NCBI RefSeq assembly: GCF_050947335.1
Contig: NW_027473606.1
Coordinates: 1 to 64,000, forward strand
From: Megachile rotundata
Lineage: Eukaryota; Arthropoda; Insecta; Hymenoptera; Megachilidae
Length of the DNA stretch: 64,000 nucleotides
Reading direction: 5' to 3'
In this document: positions 42,343-58,800 of the stretch, in pieces
Layout: every line of letters begins with the position of its first letter
Position numbering within the stretch: position 1 is the stretch's first letter
Program-made: the position numbers and the translations under genes
The notes under the pieces: generated by a model
The model's database searches: none
Seen by the model: only the letters and a program-made list of their open reading frames with translations
Told to the model about the DNA's origin: nothing

Positions 42343-45300
42343 TGAATCTAACTCATATTATTAGCCATATTATGCTTATATGAGCAATAGAACTACAATT
42401 ACTATACTTATTACTCTTATTATTATCAATCTAACTCATATTATTAACCATATTATGCAGATATGATCGATAGCACGACATTTACTATACTTACTACTCT
42501 TATTATTATCAATCCAACTCATATTATTAGCCATATTATGCTTAAATGATAGATAGAACTACAATTACTATACTCATTACTCTTATTATTATCAATCTAA
42601 TCCATATTATTAGCCATATTATGCTTATATGATCGATAGAACGAGAATTACTATACTCACTACTCTTAGTATTATCAATCTAACTCATATTATTAGCCAT
42701 ATTATGCTTATATTATCGACAGAGCGACAATTACTATACTTATTACTGTTATTACTATCAATCTAACTCATATTATTAGCCATATTATGCTTAAATGATC
42801 GATAGAACGACAATTCCTATTCTTATTACTCTTATTATTATCAATCTAACTCATATTATTAGCCATATTATGCTTATATGATCGATAGAACGACAATTAC
42901 TACACTTATTACTCTTATTATTATGAATCTAACTCATATTATTAACCATATTATGCAGATATGATCGATAGAACTACAATTACTATACTCATTACACTTA
43001 TTATTATCAATCTAACTCATATTATTGGCCATATTATGCTTATATGATCGATAGCACGACATTTGCTATACCTAGTACTCCTATTATTATGGATCTAACT
43101 CATATTATTAACCATATTATGCAGATATGATCTATAGAACTACAATTACTATACTTATTACTCTTATTATCATCAATCTAACTCATATTATTGGCCATAT
43201 TATGCTTAAATGATCGATAGAACGACAATTACTATACTTATTACTCTTATTATTATTAATCTAATTCATATTATTAACCATATTATGCTAATATGATCGA
43301 TAGAACGACAATTACTATACTTATTACACTCACTGTTATCAATCTAACTCATATTATTAACCATATTGTGCAGATATGATCGATAGCACGACATTTACTA
43401 TACACATTACTCTTACTATTATCAATCTAACTCATATTATTAACCATATTATGCAGATATGATCGATAGCACGACATTTACTATACTTACTACTCTTATT
43501 ATTATCAATCTAACTCATATTATTAGCCATATTATGCTTAAATGATCGATAGAACGACAATTACTATACTTATTACTGTTATTATTATCAATCTAACTCA
43601 TTCTATTAGCCATATTATGCTTATATGATCGATAGAACGACAATTACTATGCATATTACTCTTATTATTATCAATCTAACTCATATTATTAGCCATATTA
43701 TGGTTATATGATTGACAGGACGACAATTACTATACTTATTACACTCACTGTTATCAATCTAACTCATATTATTAACCATATTATGCAAATTTGATCGATA
43801 GAACGACAATCACTATACTTATTACTCTTATTATTATCAACCTAACTCATATTATTAGCCATATTATGCTTATATGATCGATAGAACGACAATTACTACA
43901 CTTATTACTCTTATTATTATGAATCTAACTCATATTATTAAGCATATTATGCAGATATGATCGATAGAACTACAATTACTATACTCATTACTCTTATTAT
44001 TATCAATCTAACTCTTATTATTAGCCATATTATGCTTATAATATCGATAGAACGACAATTACTATACTTATTACTGTTATTATTATCAATCTAACTCATA
44101 TTATGAGCCATATTATGCTTAAATGATCGATAGAACTACAATTACTATACTCATTACTCTTATTATTATCAATCTAACCCATATTATTAGCCATATTATG
44201 CTTATATGATCGATAGAACGAGAATTACTATACTCACTACTATTAGTATTATCAATCCAACTCATATTATTAGCCATATTATGCTTAAATGATCGGTAGA
44301 ACTACAATTACTATACTCACTGCTCTTAGTATTATCAATCTAACTCATATTATTAGCCATATTATGCTTATATGATCGATAGAACGACAATTACTATGCA
44401 TATTACTCTTATTATTATCAATCTAACTCATATTATTAGCCATATTATGGTTATATGATTGACAGGACGACAATTACTATACTTATTACACTCACTGTTA
44501 TCAATCTAACTCATATTATTAACCATATTATGCAAATTTGATCGATAGAACGACAATCACTATACTTATTACTCTTATTATTATCAACCTAACTCATATT
44601 ATTAGCCATATTATGCTTATATGATCGATAGAACGACAATTACTACACTTATTACTCTTATTATTATCAATCTAACTCATATTATTAGCCATATTATGCT
44701 TATATTATCGGTAGAACGACAATTACTATACTTATTACTGTTATTACTATCAATCTAACTCATATTATTAGCCATATTATGCTTAAATGATCGATAGAAC
44801 GACAATTACTATACTTATTACTCTTATTATTATGAATCTAACTCATATTATTAGCCATATTATGCTTATATGAGCAATAGAACTACAATTACTATACTTA
44901 TTACTCTTATTATTATCAATCTAACTCATATTATTAACCATATTATGCAGATATGATCGATAGCACGACATTTACTATACTTACTACTCTTATTATTATC
45001 AATCCAACTCATATTATTAGCCATATTATGCTTAAATGATAGATAGAACTACAATTACTATACTCATTACTCTTATTATTATCAATCTAATCCATATTAT
45101 TGGCCATATTATGCTTATATGATCGATAGAACGAGAATTACTATACTCACTACTCTTAGTATTATCAATCTAACTCATATTATTAGCCATATTATGCTTA
45201 AATGATCGATAGAACGGCAATTACTATACTTATTACTCTTATTATTATCAATTTAACTCATATTATTACCCATATTATGCTTATATGATCGATAGAACGA

Positions 45301-47187
45301 CAATTACTCTACTTATAACTCTTATTATTATCAATCTAACTCATATTATTAACCATATTATGCAGATATGATCGATAGCACGACATTTGCTATACCTAGT
45401 ACTCCTATTATTATGGATCTAACTCATATTATTAGCCATATTATGCTTAAATGACCGGTAGAACTACAACTACTATACTCACTGCTCTTAGTATTATCAA
45501 TCTAACTCATATTACTAGCCATATTATGCTTATATGATCGATAGAACGACAATTACTATGCATATTACTCTTATTATTATCAATCTAACTCATATTATTA
45601 GCCATATTATGGTTATATGATTGACAGGACGACAATTACTATACTTATTACACTCACTGTTATCAATCTAACTCATATTATTAACCATATTATGCAAATT
45701 TGATCGATAGAACGACAATCACTATACTTATTACTCTTATTATTATCAACCTAACTCATATTATTAGCCATATTATGCTTATATGATCGATAGAACGACA
45801 ATTACTATACTTATTACTGTTATTATTATCAATCTAACTCATATTATGAGCCATATTATGCTTAAATGATCGATAGAACTACAATTACTATACTCATTAC
45901 TCTTATTATTATCAATCTAACCCATATTATTAGCCATATTATGCTTATATGATCGATAGAACGAGAATTACTATACTCACTACTATTAGTATTATCAATC
46001 TAACTCATATTATTAGCCATATTATGCTTATATTGTCGATAGAACGACAATTACTATACTTATTACTGTTATTACTATCAATCTAACTCATATTATTAGC
46101 CATATTATGCTTAAATGATCGATAGAACGACAATTACTATACTTATTACTCTTATTATTATCAATCTAACTCATATTATTAACCATACTATACTTATATG
46201 ATCGACAGAACGACAATTACTATACTTATTACACCCACTATTATCAATCTAACTCATATTATTAACCATGTTATGCAGATATGATCGATAGCACGACATT
46301 TACTATATTTATTACTCTTATTATTATCAACCGAACTCATATTATTAGCCATATTATGCTTATATGATCGATAGAACGACAATTACTATACTTATTATTC
46401 TTATTTTTATCAGCCCAACTCATATTATTCGCCATATTATGCTTAAATGATCGATAGAACGACAATTACTATACTTATTACTCTTATTATTATCAATCTA
46501 ACTCATATTATTAACCATACTATACTTATATGATCGACAGAACAACAATTACTATACTTATTACACTTACTATTATCAATCTAACTCATATTATTAGCCA
46601 TATTATGCTTATATGATCGGTAGAACGACAATTACTGTACTTATTGCTCTTATCATTATCGATCTAACTCATATAATTAACCATATTATGCAGATATGAT
46701 CGATAGAACTACAATTACTATACTCATTACTCTTAGTATTATCAATCTAACTCATATTATTAAACATATTATGCTTATATGATCGATAGAACGACAATTA
46801 CTGTACTTATTACTCTTATCATTATCGATCTAACTCTTATTATTAGCCATATTATGCTTATAATATCGATAGAACGACAATTACTATACTTATTACTGTT
46901 ATTATTATCAATCTAACTCATTCTATTAGCCATATTATGCTTATATGATCGATAGAACGACAATTACTACACTTATTACTATTATTATTATGAATCTAAC
47001 TCATATTATTAACCGTATTATGCAGATATGATCGATAGAACTACAATTACTATACTCATTACTCTTATTATTATCAATCTAATTCTTATTATTAGCCATA
47101 TTATGCTTATAATATCGATAGAACGACAATTACTATACTTATTAATGTTATTATTATCAATCTAACTCATATTATGAGCCATATTAT
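42343..47187. repeat. HOR block, copy 2 of an expanded pair
   Basis: Copy of 31,136-34,569 with 17 extra units: 3 near 43,330-43,650 and 14 (1,162 bp) at about 44,281-45,443. The 14-unit insert is a chimera. About 44,680-45,150 repeats 42,190-42,660 at 2,490 bp (30 units), then about 45,180-45,420 resembles 37,640-37,880 (gaacggcaattac, tacttataactc and tactcctattattatggatc units). After it the array re-enters the aaatgaccgg unit already passed, in the gatcgg form, near 44,287. Confidence 0.84.
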
Positions 47188-48749
47188 GCAGATATGATCG
47201 ATAGAACTACAATTACTATACTCATTACTCTTAGTATTATCAATCTAACTCATATTATTAAACATATTATGCTTATATGATCGATAGAATGAGAATTACT
47301 ATACTCACTACTCTTAGTATTATCACTCTAACTCATATTATTAGCCTTATTATGCTTATATGATCGATAGAACATCAATTACTGTACTTATTACTCTTAT
47401 TATTATCAATCTAACTCATATTATTAGCCATATTATGCTTATATAATCGATAGAACGAGAATTACTATACTCACTACTCTTAGTATTATCAATCTAACTC
47501 ATATTATTAGCCATATTATGCTTATATGATCGACAGAACGACAATTACTATACTTATTACTCTTATTATTATCAATCTAACTCATATTATTAGCCATATT
47601 ATGCTTATATGATCGATAGCACGACATTTACTATATTTATTACTCTTATTATTATCAACCTAACTCATATTATTAGCCATGTTATGCTTATATGATCGAT
47701 AGAACGACAATTACTATACTTATTATTCTTATTTTTATCAGCCCAACTCATATTATTCGCCATATTATGCTTAAATGATCGATAGAACGACAATTACTAT
47801 ACTTATTACTCTTATTATTATCAATCCAACTCATATTATTAGCCATATTATGCTTAAATGATCGATAGAACTACAATTACTATACTCACCACTCTTAGTA
47901 TTATCAATCTAACTCATATTATTAGCCATATTATGCTTATATGATCGATAGAACGACAATTACTATACTCATTACTCTTATTATTATCAATCTAACTCAT
48001 ATTATTAGCCATATTATGCTTATATTATCGATAGAACGACAACTACTATACTTATTACTGTTATTATTATCAATCTAACTCATATTATTAGCCATATTAT
48101 GCTTAAATGATCGATAGAGCGACAATTACTATACTTATTACTCTTATTATTATCAATCTAACTCATATTATTAACCATATTATGCTAATATGATCGATAG
48201 AACGACAATTACTATACTTATTACACCCACTATTATCAATCTAACTCATATTATTAACCATGTTATGCAGATATGATCGATAGCACGACATTTACTATAT
48301 TTATTACTCTTATTATTATCAACCTAACTCATATTATTAGCCATATTATGCTTATATGATCGATAGAACGACAATTACTATACTTATTATTCTTATTTTT
48401 ATCAGCCCAACTCATATTATTCGCCATATTATGCTTAAATGATGGATAGAACGACAATTACTATACTTATTACTCTTATTATTATCAATCTAACTCATAT
48501 TATTAACCATACTATACCTATATGATCGACAGAACGACAATTACTATACTTATTACACTTACTATTATCAATCTAACTCATATTATTAGCCATATTATGC
48601 TTATATGATCGGTAGAACGACAATTACTGTACTTATTGCTCTTATCATTATCGATCTAACTCATATAATTAACCATATTATGCAGATATGATCGATAGAA
48701 CTACAATTACTATACTCATTACTCTTAGTATTATCAATCTAACTCATAT
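47188..48749. repeat. HOR block, copy 1 (58-unit spacing)
   Basis: This block recurs at about 52,003-53,564, offset 4,815 bp (58 units plus one extra base). It starts with an unusual join, catattatgagcc followed by gcagatatg, found at 47,172 and 51,987. It contains agaatgagaatt (47,286 and 52,101), two attcttatttttatcagccc units and the tattgctcttatcattatcg unit. It ends where this copy switches to attactagcc (48,751). Confidence 0.88.
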
Positions 48750-51358
48750 TACTAGCCATATTATGCTTATATGATCGATAGAACGACAATTACTATGCAT
48801 ATTACTCTTATTATTATCAATCTAACTCATATTATTAGCCATATTATGGTTATATGATTGACAGGACGACAATTACTATACTTATTACACTCACTGTTAT
48901 CAATCTAACTCATATTATTAACCATATTATGCAAATTTGATCGATAGAACGACAATCACTATACTTATTACTCTTATTATTATCAACCTAACTCATATTA
49001 TTAGCCATATTATGCTTATATGATCGATAGAACGACAATTACTATACTTATTACTGTTATTATTATCAATCTAACTCATATTATGAGCCATATTATGCTT
49101 AAATGATCGATAGAACTACAATTACTATACTCATTACTCTTATTATTATCAATCTAACCCATATTATTAGCCATATTATGCTTATATGATCGATAGAACG
49201 AGAATTACTATACTCACTACTATTAGTATTATCAATCTAACTCATATTATTAGCCATATTATGCTTATATTGTCGATAGAACGACAATTACTATACTTAT
49301 TACTGTTATTACTATCAATCTAACTCATATTATTAGCCATATTATGCTTAAATGATCGATAGAACGACAATTACTATACTTATTACTCTTATTATTATCA
49401 ATCTAACTCATATTATTAACCATACTATACTTATATGATCGACAGAACGACAATTACTATACTTATTACACCCACTATTATCAATCTAACTCATATTATT
49501 AACCATGTTATGCAGATATGATCGATAGCACGACATTTACTATATTTATTACTCTTATTATTATCAACCGAACTCATATTATTAGCCATATTATGCTTAT
49601 ATGATCGATAGAACGACAATTACTATACTTATTATTCTTATTTTTATCAGCCCAACTCATATTATTCGCCATATTATGCTTAAATGATCGATAGAACGAC
49701 AATTACTATACTTATTACTCTTATTATTATCAATCTAACTCATATTATTAACCATACTATACTTATATGATCGACAGAACAACAATTACTATACTTATTA
49801 CACTTACTATTATCAATCTAACTCATATTATTAGCCATATTATGCTTATATGATCGGTAGAACGACAATTACTGTACTTATTGCTCTTATCATTATCGAT
49901 CTAACTCATATAATTAACCATATTATGCAGATATGATCGATAGAACTACAATTACTATACTCATTACTCTTAGTATTATCAATCTAACTCATATTATTAA
50001 ACATATTATGCTTATATGATCGATAGAACGACAATTACTGTACTTATTACTCTTATCATTATCGATCTAACTCTTATTATTAGCCATATTATGCTTATAA
50101 TATCGATAGAACGACAATTACTATACTTATTACTGTTATTATTATCAATCTAACTCATTCTATTAGCCATATTATGCTTATATGATCGATAGAACGACAA
50201 TTACTACACTTATTACTATTATTATTATGAATCTAACTCATATTATTAACCGTATTATGCAGATATGATCGATAGAACTACAATTACTATACTCATTACT
50301 CTTATTATTATCAATCTAATTCTTATTATTAGCCATATTATGCTTATAATATCGATAGAACGACAATTACTATACTTATTAATGTTATTATTATCAATCT
50401 AACTCATATTATGAGCCATATTATGCTTAAATGATCGATAGAACTACAATTACTGTACTCATTACTCTTATTATTATCAATCTAACCCATATTATTAGCC
50501 ATATTATGCTTATATGATCGATAGAACGAGAATTACTATACTCACTACTATTAGTATTATCAATCTAACTCATATTATTAGCCATATTATGCTTATATTG
50601 TCGATAGAACGACAATTACTATACTTATTACTGTTATTACTATCAATCTAACTCATATTATTAGCCATATTATGCTTAAATGATCGATAGAACGACAATT
50701 ACTATACTTATTACACTCACTGTTATCAATCTAACTCATATTATTAACCATATTATGCAGATATGATCGATAGAACGACAATTACTATACTTATTACTCT
50801 TATTATTATCAATCTAACTCATATTATTAACCATATTATGCTTATATGATCGATAGAACGGCAATTACTCTACTTATTACTCTTATTATTATCAATCTAA
50901 CTGATATTATTAACCATATTATGCAGATATGATTCGATAGCACGACATTTGCTATACCTATTACTCTTATTATTATGAATCTAACTCATATTATTAACCA
51001 TATTATGCAGATATGATCTATAGAACTACAGTTACTATACTCATTACTCTTATTATTATCAATCTAACTCATATTATTAGCCATATTATGCTTACATGAT
51101 CGATAGAACGACAATTACTATACTTATTACTCTTATGATTATCAATTTAACTCATATTATTACCCATATTATGCTTATATTATCGATAGAACGACAATTA
51201 CTATACTTATTACTCTTATTATTATGAATCTAACTCATATTATTAACCATATTATGCAGATATGATCGATCGAACGACAATTACTATACTTATTACTCTT
51301 ATTATTATCAATCTAACTCATATTAATAACCATATTATGCTTATATGATCGATAGAAC
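48745..51358. repeat. HOR block, copy 2 (191-unit spacing)
   Basis: Copy of 32,890-35,503. The first part is also related to 45,508-47,187 at 3,237 bp (39 units). It contains the gattcgatag marker at 50,931 and the gatcgatcgaac unit near 51,266. It ends where gaacggcaatt in the other copy becomes gaacgacaatt here. Confidence 0.87.
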
Positions 51359-51995
51359 GACAATTACTGTACTTATTACTCTTATCATTATCGATCTAAC
51401 TCTTATTATTAGCCATATTATGCTTATAATATCGATAGAACGACAATTACTATACTTATTACTGTTATTATTATCAATCTAACTCATTCTATTAGCCATA
51501 TTATGCTTATATGATCGATAGAACGACAATTACTATGCATATTACTCTTATTATTATCAATCTAACTCATATTATTAGCCATATTATGGTTATATGATTG
51601 ACAGGACGACAATTACTATACTTATTACACTCACTGTTATCAATCTAACTTATATTATTAACCATATTATGCAAATTTGATCGATAGAACGAGAATCACT
51701 ATACTTATTACTCTTATTATTATCAACCTAACTCATATTATTAGCCATATTATGCTTATATGATCGATAGAACGACAATTACTACACTTATTACTATTAT
51801 TATTATGAATCTAACTCATATTATTAACCATATTATGCAGATATGATCGATAGAACTACAATTACTATACTCATTACTCTTATTATTATCAATCTAACTC
51901 TTATTATTAGCCATATTATGCTTATAATATCGATAGAACGACAATTACTATACTTATTACTGTTATTATTATCAATCTAACTCATATTATGAGCC
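51359..51995. repeat. Short HOR segment shared with 55.8-56.5 kb
   Basis: This segment matches about 55,842-56,478 at 4,483 bp (54 units plus one). Shared rarities: gaacgagaatcac (51,688 and 56,171), aacttatattattaacc and the ggttatatgattgacagg unit (51,588). It is repeated once more inside the second 43-unit copy near 59,412-60,048. Confidence 0.84.
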
Positions 51996-54900
51996 ATATT
52001 ATGCAGATATGATCGATAGAACTACAATTACTATACTCATTACTCTTAGTATTATCAATCTAACTCATATTATTAAACATATTATGCTTATATGATCGAT
52101 AGAATGAGAATTACTATACTCACTACTCTTAGTATTATCACTCTAACTCATATTATTAGCCTTATTATGCTTATATGATCGATAGAACATCAATTACTGT
52201 ACTTATTACTCTTATTATTATCAATCTAACTCATATTATTAGCCATATTATGCTTATATAATCGATAGAACGAGAATTACTATACTCACTACTCTTAGTA
52301 TTATCAATCTAACTCATATTATTAGCCATATTATGCTTATATGATCGACAGAACGACAATTACTATACTTATTACTCTTATTATTATCAATCTAACTCAT
52401 ATTATTAGCCATATTATGCTTATATGATCGATAGCACGACATTTACTATATTTATTACTCTTATTATTATCAACCTAACTCATATTATTAGCCATGTTAT
52501 GCTTATATGATCGATAGAACGACAATTACTATACTTATTATTCTTATTTTTATCAGCCCAACTCATATTATTCGCCATATTATGCTTAAATGATCGATAG
52601 AACGACAATTACTATACTTATTACTCTTATTATTATCAATCCAACTCATATTATTAGCCATATTATGCTTAAATGATCGATAGAACTACAATTACTATAC
52701 TCACCACTCTTAGTATTATCAATCTAACTCATATTATTAGCCATATTATGCTTATATGATCGATAGAACGACAATTACTATACTCATTACTCTTATTATT
52801 ATCAATCTAACTCATATTATTAGCCATATTATGCTTATATTATCGATAGAACGACAACTACTATACTTATTACTGTTATTATTATCAATCTAACTCATAT
52901 TATTAGCCATATTATGCTTAAATGATCGATAGAGCGACAATTACTATACTTATTACTCTTATTATTATCAATCTAACTCATATTATTAACCATATTATGC
53001 TAATATGATCGATAGAACGACAATTACTATACTTATTACACCCACTATTATCAATCTAACTCATATTATTAACCATGTTATGCAGATATGATCGATAGCA
53101 CGACATTTACTATATTTATTACTCTTATTATTATCAACCTAACTCATATTATTAGCCATATTATGCTTATATGATCGATAGAACGACAATTACTATACTT
53201 ATTATTCTTATTTTTATCAGCCCAACTCATATTATTCGCCATATTATGCTTAAATGATGGATAGAACGACAATTACTATACTTATTACTCTTATTATTAT
53301 CAATCTAACTCATATTATTAACCATACTATACCTATATGATCGACAGAACGACAATTACTATACTTATTACACTTACTATTATCAATCTAACTCATATTA
53401 TTAGCCATATTATGCTTATATGATCGGTAGAACGACAATTACTGTACTTATTGCTCTTATCATTATCGATCTAACTCATATAATTAACCATATTATGCAG
53501 ATATGATCGATAGAACTACAATTACTATACTCATTACTCTTAGTATTATCAATCTAACTCATATTATTAAACATATTATGCTTATATGATCGATAGAATG
53601 AGAATTACTATACTCACTACTCTTAGTATTATCACTCTAACTCATATTATTAGCCTTATTATGCTTATATGATCGATAGAACATCAATTACTGTACTTAT
53701 TACTCTTATTATTATCAATCTAACTCATATTATTAGCCATATTATGCTTATATAATCGATAGAACGAGAATTACTATACTCACTACTCTTAGTATTATCA
53801 ATCTAACTCATATTATTAGCCATATTATGCTTATATGATCGACAGAACGACAATTACTATACTTATTACTCTTATTATTATCAATCTAACTCATATTATT
53901 AGCCATATTATGCTTATATGATCGATAGCACGACATTTACTATATTTATTACTCTTATTATTATCAACCTAACTCATATTATTAGCCATGTTATGCTTAT
54001 ATGATCGATAGAACGACAATTACTATACTTATTATTCTTATTTTTATCAGCCCAACTCATATTCTCCGCCATATTATGCTTAAATGATCGATAGAACGAC
54101 AATTACTATACTTATTACTCTTATTATTATCAATTCAACTCATATTATTAGCCATATTATGCTTAAATGATCGATAGAACTACAATTACTATACTCACCA
54201 CTCTTAGTATTATCAATCTAACTCATATTATTAGCCATATTATGCTTATATGATCGATAGAACGACAATTACTATACTCATTAATCTTATTATTAGCAAT
54301 CTAACTCATATTATTAGCCATGTTATGCTTATATGATCGATAGCACGACATTTACTATATTTATTACTCTTATTATTATCAACCTAACTCATATTATTAG
54401 CCATGTTATGCTTATATGATCGATAGAACGACAATTACTATACTTATTATTCTTATTTTTATCAGCCCAACTCATATTATTCGCCATATTATGCTTAAAT
54501 GATCGATAGAACTACAATTACTATACTCATTACTCTTAGTATTATCAATCTAACTCATATTATTAAACATATTATGCTTATATGATCGATAGAACGACAA
54601 TTACTGTACTTATTACTCTTATCATTATCGATCTAACTCTTATTATTAGCCATATTATGCTTATAATATCGATAGAACGACAATTACTATACTTATTACT
54701 GTTATTATTATCAATCTAACTCATTCTATTAGCCATATTATGCTTATATGATCGATAGAACGACAATTACTACACTTATTACTATTATTATTATGAATCT
54801 AACTCATATTATTAACCGTATTATGCAGATATGATCGATAGAACTACAATTACTATACTCATTACTCTTATTATTATCAATCTAATTCTTATTATTAGCC

Positions 54901-55834
54901 ATATTATGCTTATAATATCGATAGAACGACAATTACTATACTTATTAATGTTATTATTATCAATCTAACTCATTTTATGAGCCATATTACGCTTAAATGA
55001 TCGATAGAACTACAATTACTGTACTCATTACTCTTATTATTATCAATCTAACCCATATTATTAGCCATATTATGCTTATATGATCGATAGAACGAGAATT
55101 ACTATACTCACTACTATTAGTATTATCAATCTAACTCATATTATTAGCCATATTATGCTTATATTGTCGATAGAACGACAATTACTATACTTATTACTGT
55201 TATTACTATCAATCTAACTCATATTATTAGCCATATTATGCTTAAATGATCGATAGAACGACAATTACTATACTTATTACACTCACTGTTATCAATCTAA
55301 CTCATATTATTAACCATATTATGCAGATATGATCGATAGAACGACAATTACTATACTTATTACTCTTATTATTATCAATCTAACTCATATTATTAACCAT
55401 ATTATGCTTATATGATCGATAGAACGGCAATTACTCTACTTATTACTCTTATTATTAGCAATCTAACTGATATTATTAACCATATTATGCAGATATGATT
55501 CGATAGCACGACATTTGCTATACCTATTACTCTTATTATTATGAATCTAACTCATATTATTAACCATATTATGCAGATATGATCTATAGAACTACAGTTA
55601 CTATACTCATTACTCTTATTATTATCAATCTAACTCATATTATTAGCCATATTATGCTTACATGATCGATAGAACGACAATTACTATACTTATTACTCTT
55701 ATGATTATCAATTTAACTCATATTATTACCCATATTATGCTTATATTATCGATAGAACGACAATTACTATACTTATTACTCTTATTATTATGAATCTAAC
55801 TCATATTATTAACCATATTATGCAGATATGATCG
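51996..55834. repeat. HOR block, copy 2 (358-unit spacing)
   Basis: Copy of 22,276-26,114. It holds the same 18-unit tandem pair (agaatgagaatt at 52,101 and 53,595, offset 1,494 bp). Differences seen: tatatgatcg near 52,090 against tatattatcg, attatgctta near 52,912 against attatactta, catgttatgc near 54,320 against catattatgc, ttactctact near 55,431 against ttacgctact. The block overlaps the start of the 43-unit repeat at 55,290. Confidence 0.9.
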
Positions 55835-58800
55835 ATAGAACGACAATTACTGTACTTATTACTCTTATCATTATCGATCTAACTCTTATTATTAGCCATA
55901 TTATGCTTATAATATCGATAGAACGACAATTACTATACTTATTACTGTTATTATTATCAATCTAACTCATTCTATTAGCCATATTATGCTTATATGATCG
56001 ATAGAACGACAATTACTATGCATATTACTCTTATTATTATCAATCTAACTCATATTATTAGCCATATTATGGTTATATGATTGACAGGACGACAATTACT
56101 ATACTTATTACACTCACTGTTATCAATCTAACTTATATTATTAACCATATTATGCAAATTTGATCGATAGAACGAGAATCACTATACTTATTACTCTTAT
56201 TATTATCAACCTAACTCATATTATTAGCCATATTATGCTTATATGATCGATAGAACGACAATTACTACACTTATTACTATTATTATTATGAATCTAACTC
56301 ATATTATTAACCATATTATGCAGATATGATCGATAGAACTACAATTACTATACTCATTACTCTTATTATTATCAATCTAACTCTTATTATTAGCCATATT
56401 ATGCTTATAATATCGATAGAACGACAATTACTATACTTATTACTGTTATTATTATCAATCTAACTCATATTATGAGCCATATTATGCTTAAATGATCGAT
56501 AGAACTACAATTACTGTACTCATTACTCTTATTATTATCAATCTAACCCATATTATTAGCCATATTATGCTTATATGATCGATAGAACGAGAATTACTAT
56601 ACTCACTACTATTAGTATTATCAATCTAACTCATATTATTAGCCATATTATGCTTATATTGTCGATAGAACGACAATTACTATACTTATTACTGTTATTA
56701 CTATCAATCTAACTCATATTATTAGCCATATTATGCTTAAATGATCGATAGAACGACAATTACTATACTTATTACACTCACTGTTATCAATCTAACTCAT
56801 GTTATTAACCATATTATGCAGATATGATCGATAGCACGACATTTACTATACCGATTACTCTTATTATTATCAGCCTAACTCATATTATTAGCCATATTAT
56901 GCTTATATGATCGACAGAACGACAACTACTATACTTATTACACTCACTGTTATCAATCTAACTCATATTATTAGCCATATTATGCTTATATGATCGATAG
57001 AACGACAATTACTATACTCATTACTCTTATTATTATCAATCTAACTCATATTATTAGCCATATTATGCTTATATTATCGATAGAACGACAACTACTATAC
57101 TTATTACTGTTATTATTATCAATCTAACTCATATTATTAGCCATATTATGCTTAAATGATCGATAGAGCGACAATTACTATACTTATTACTCTTATTATT
57201 ATCAATCTAACTCATATTATTAGCCATATTATGCTTATATGATCGATAGAACGACAAATACTATACTTATTACTCTTATTATTATCAATCTAACTCATAT
57301 TATTAACCATATTATGCTAATATGATCGATAGAACGACAATTACTATACTTATTACACCCACTATTATCAATCTAACTCATATTATTAACCATGTTATGC
57401 AGATATGATCGATAGCACGACATTTACTATATTTATTACTCTTATTATTATCAACCTAACTCATATTATTAGCCATATTATGCTTATATGATCGATAGAA
57501 CGACAATTACTATACTTATTATTCTTATTTTTATCAGCCCAACTCATATTATTCGCCATATTATGCTTAAATGATCGATAGAACGACAATTACTATACTT
57601 ATTACTCTTATTATTATCAATCTAACTCATATTATTAACCATACTATACTTATATGATCGACAGAACAACAATTACTATACTTATTACACTTACTATTAT
57701 CAATCTAACTCATATTATTAGCCATATTATGCTTATATGATCGGTAGAACGACAATTACTGTACTTATTGCTCTTATCATTATCGATCTAACTCATATAA
57801 TTAACCATATTATGCAGATATGATCGATAGAACTACAATTACTATACTCATTACTCTTAGTATTATCAATCTAACTCATATTATTAAACATATTATGCTT
57901 ATATGATCGATAGAATGAGAATTACTATACTCACTACTCTTAGTATTATCACTCTAACTCATATTATTAGCCTTATTATGCTTATATGATCGATAGAACA
58001 TCAATTACTGTACTTATTACTCTTATTATTATCAATCTAACTCATATTATTAGCCATATTATGCTTATATAATCGATAGAACGAGAATTACTATACTCAC
58101 TACTCTTAGTATTATCAATCTAACTCATATTATTAGCCATATTATGCTTATATGATCGACAGAACGACAATTACTATACTTATTACTCTTATTATTATCA
58201 ATCTAACTCATATTATTAGCCATATTATGCTTATATGATCGATAGCACGACATTTACTATATTTATTACTCTTATTATTATCAACCTAACTCATATTATT
58301 AGCCATGTTATGCTTATATGATCGATAGAACGACAATTACTATACTTATTATTCTTATTTTTATCAGCCCAACTCATATTATTCGCCATATTATGCTTAA
58401 ATGATCGATAGAACGACAATTACTATACTTATTACTCTTATTATTATCAATCCAACTCATATTATTAGCCATATTATGCTTAAATGATCGATAGAACTAC
58501 AATTACTATACTCACCACTCTTAGTATTATCAATCTAACTCATATTATTAGCCATATTATGCTTATATGATCGATAGAACGACAATTACTATACTCATTA
58601 CTCTTATTATTATCAATCTAACTCATATTATTAGCCATATTATGCTTATATTATCGATAGAACGACAACTACTATACTTATTACTGTTATTATTATCAAT
58701 CTAACTCATATTATTAGCCATATTATGCTTAAATGATCGATAGAGCGACAATTACTATACTTATTACTCTTATTATTATCAATCTAACTCATATTATTAA

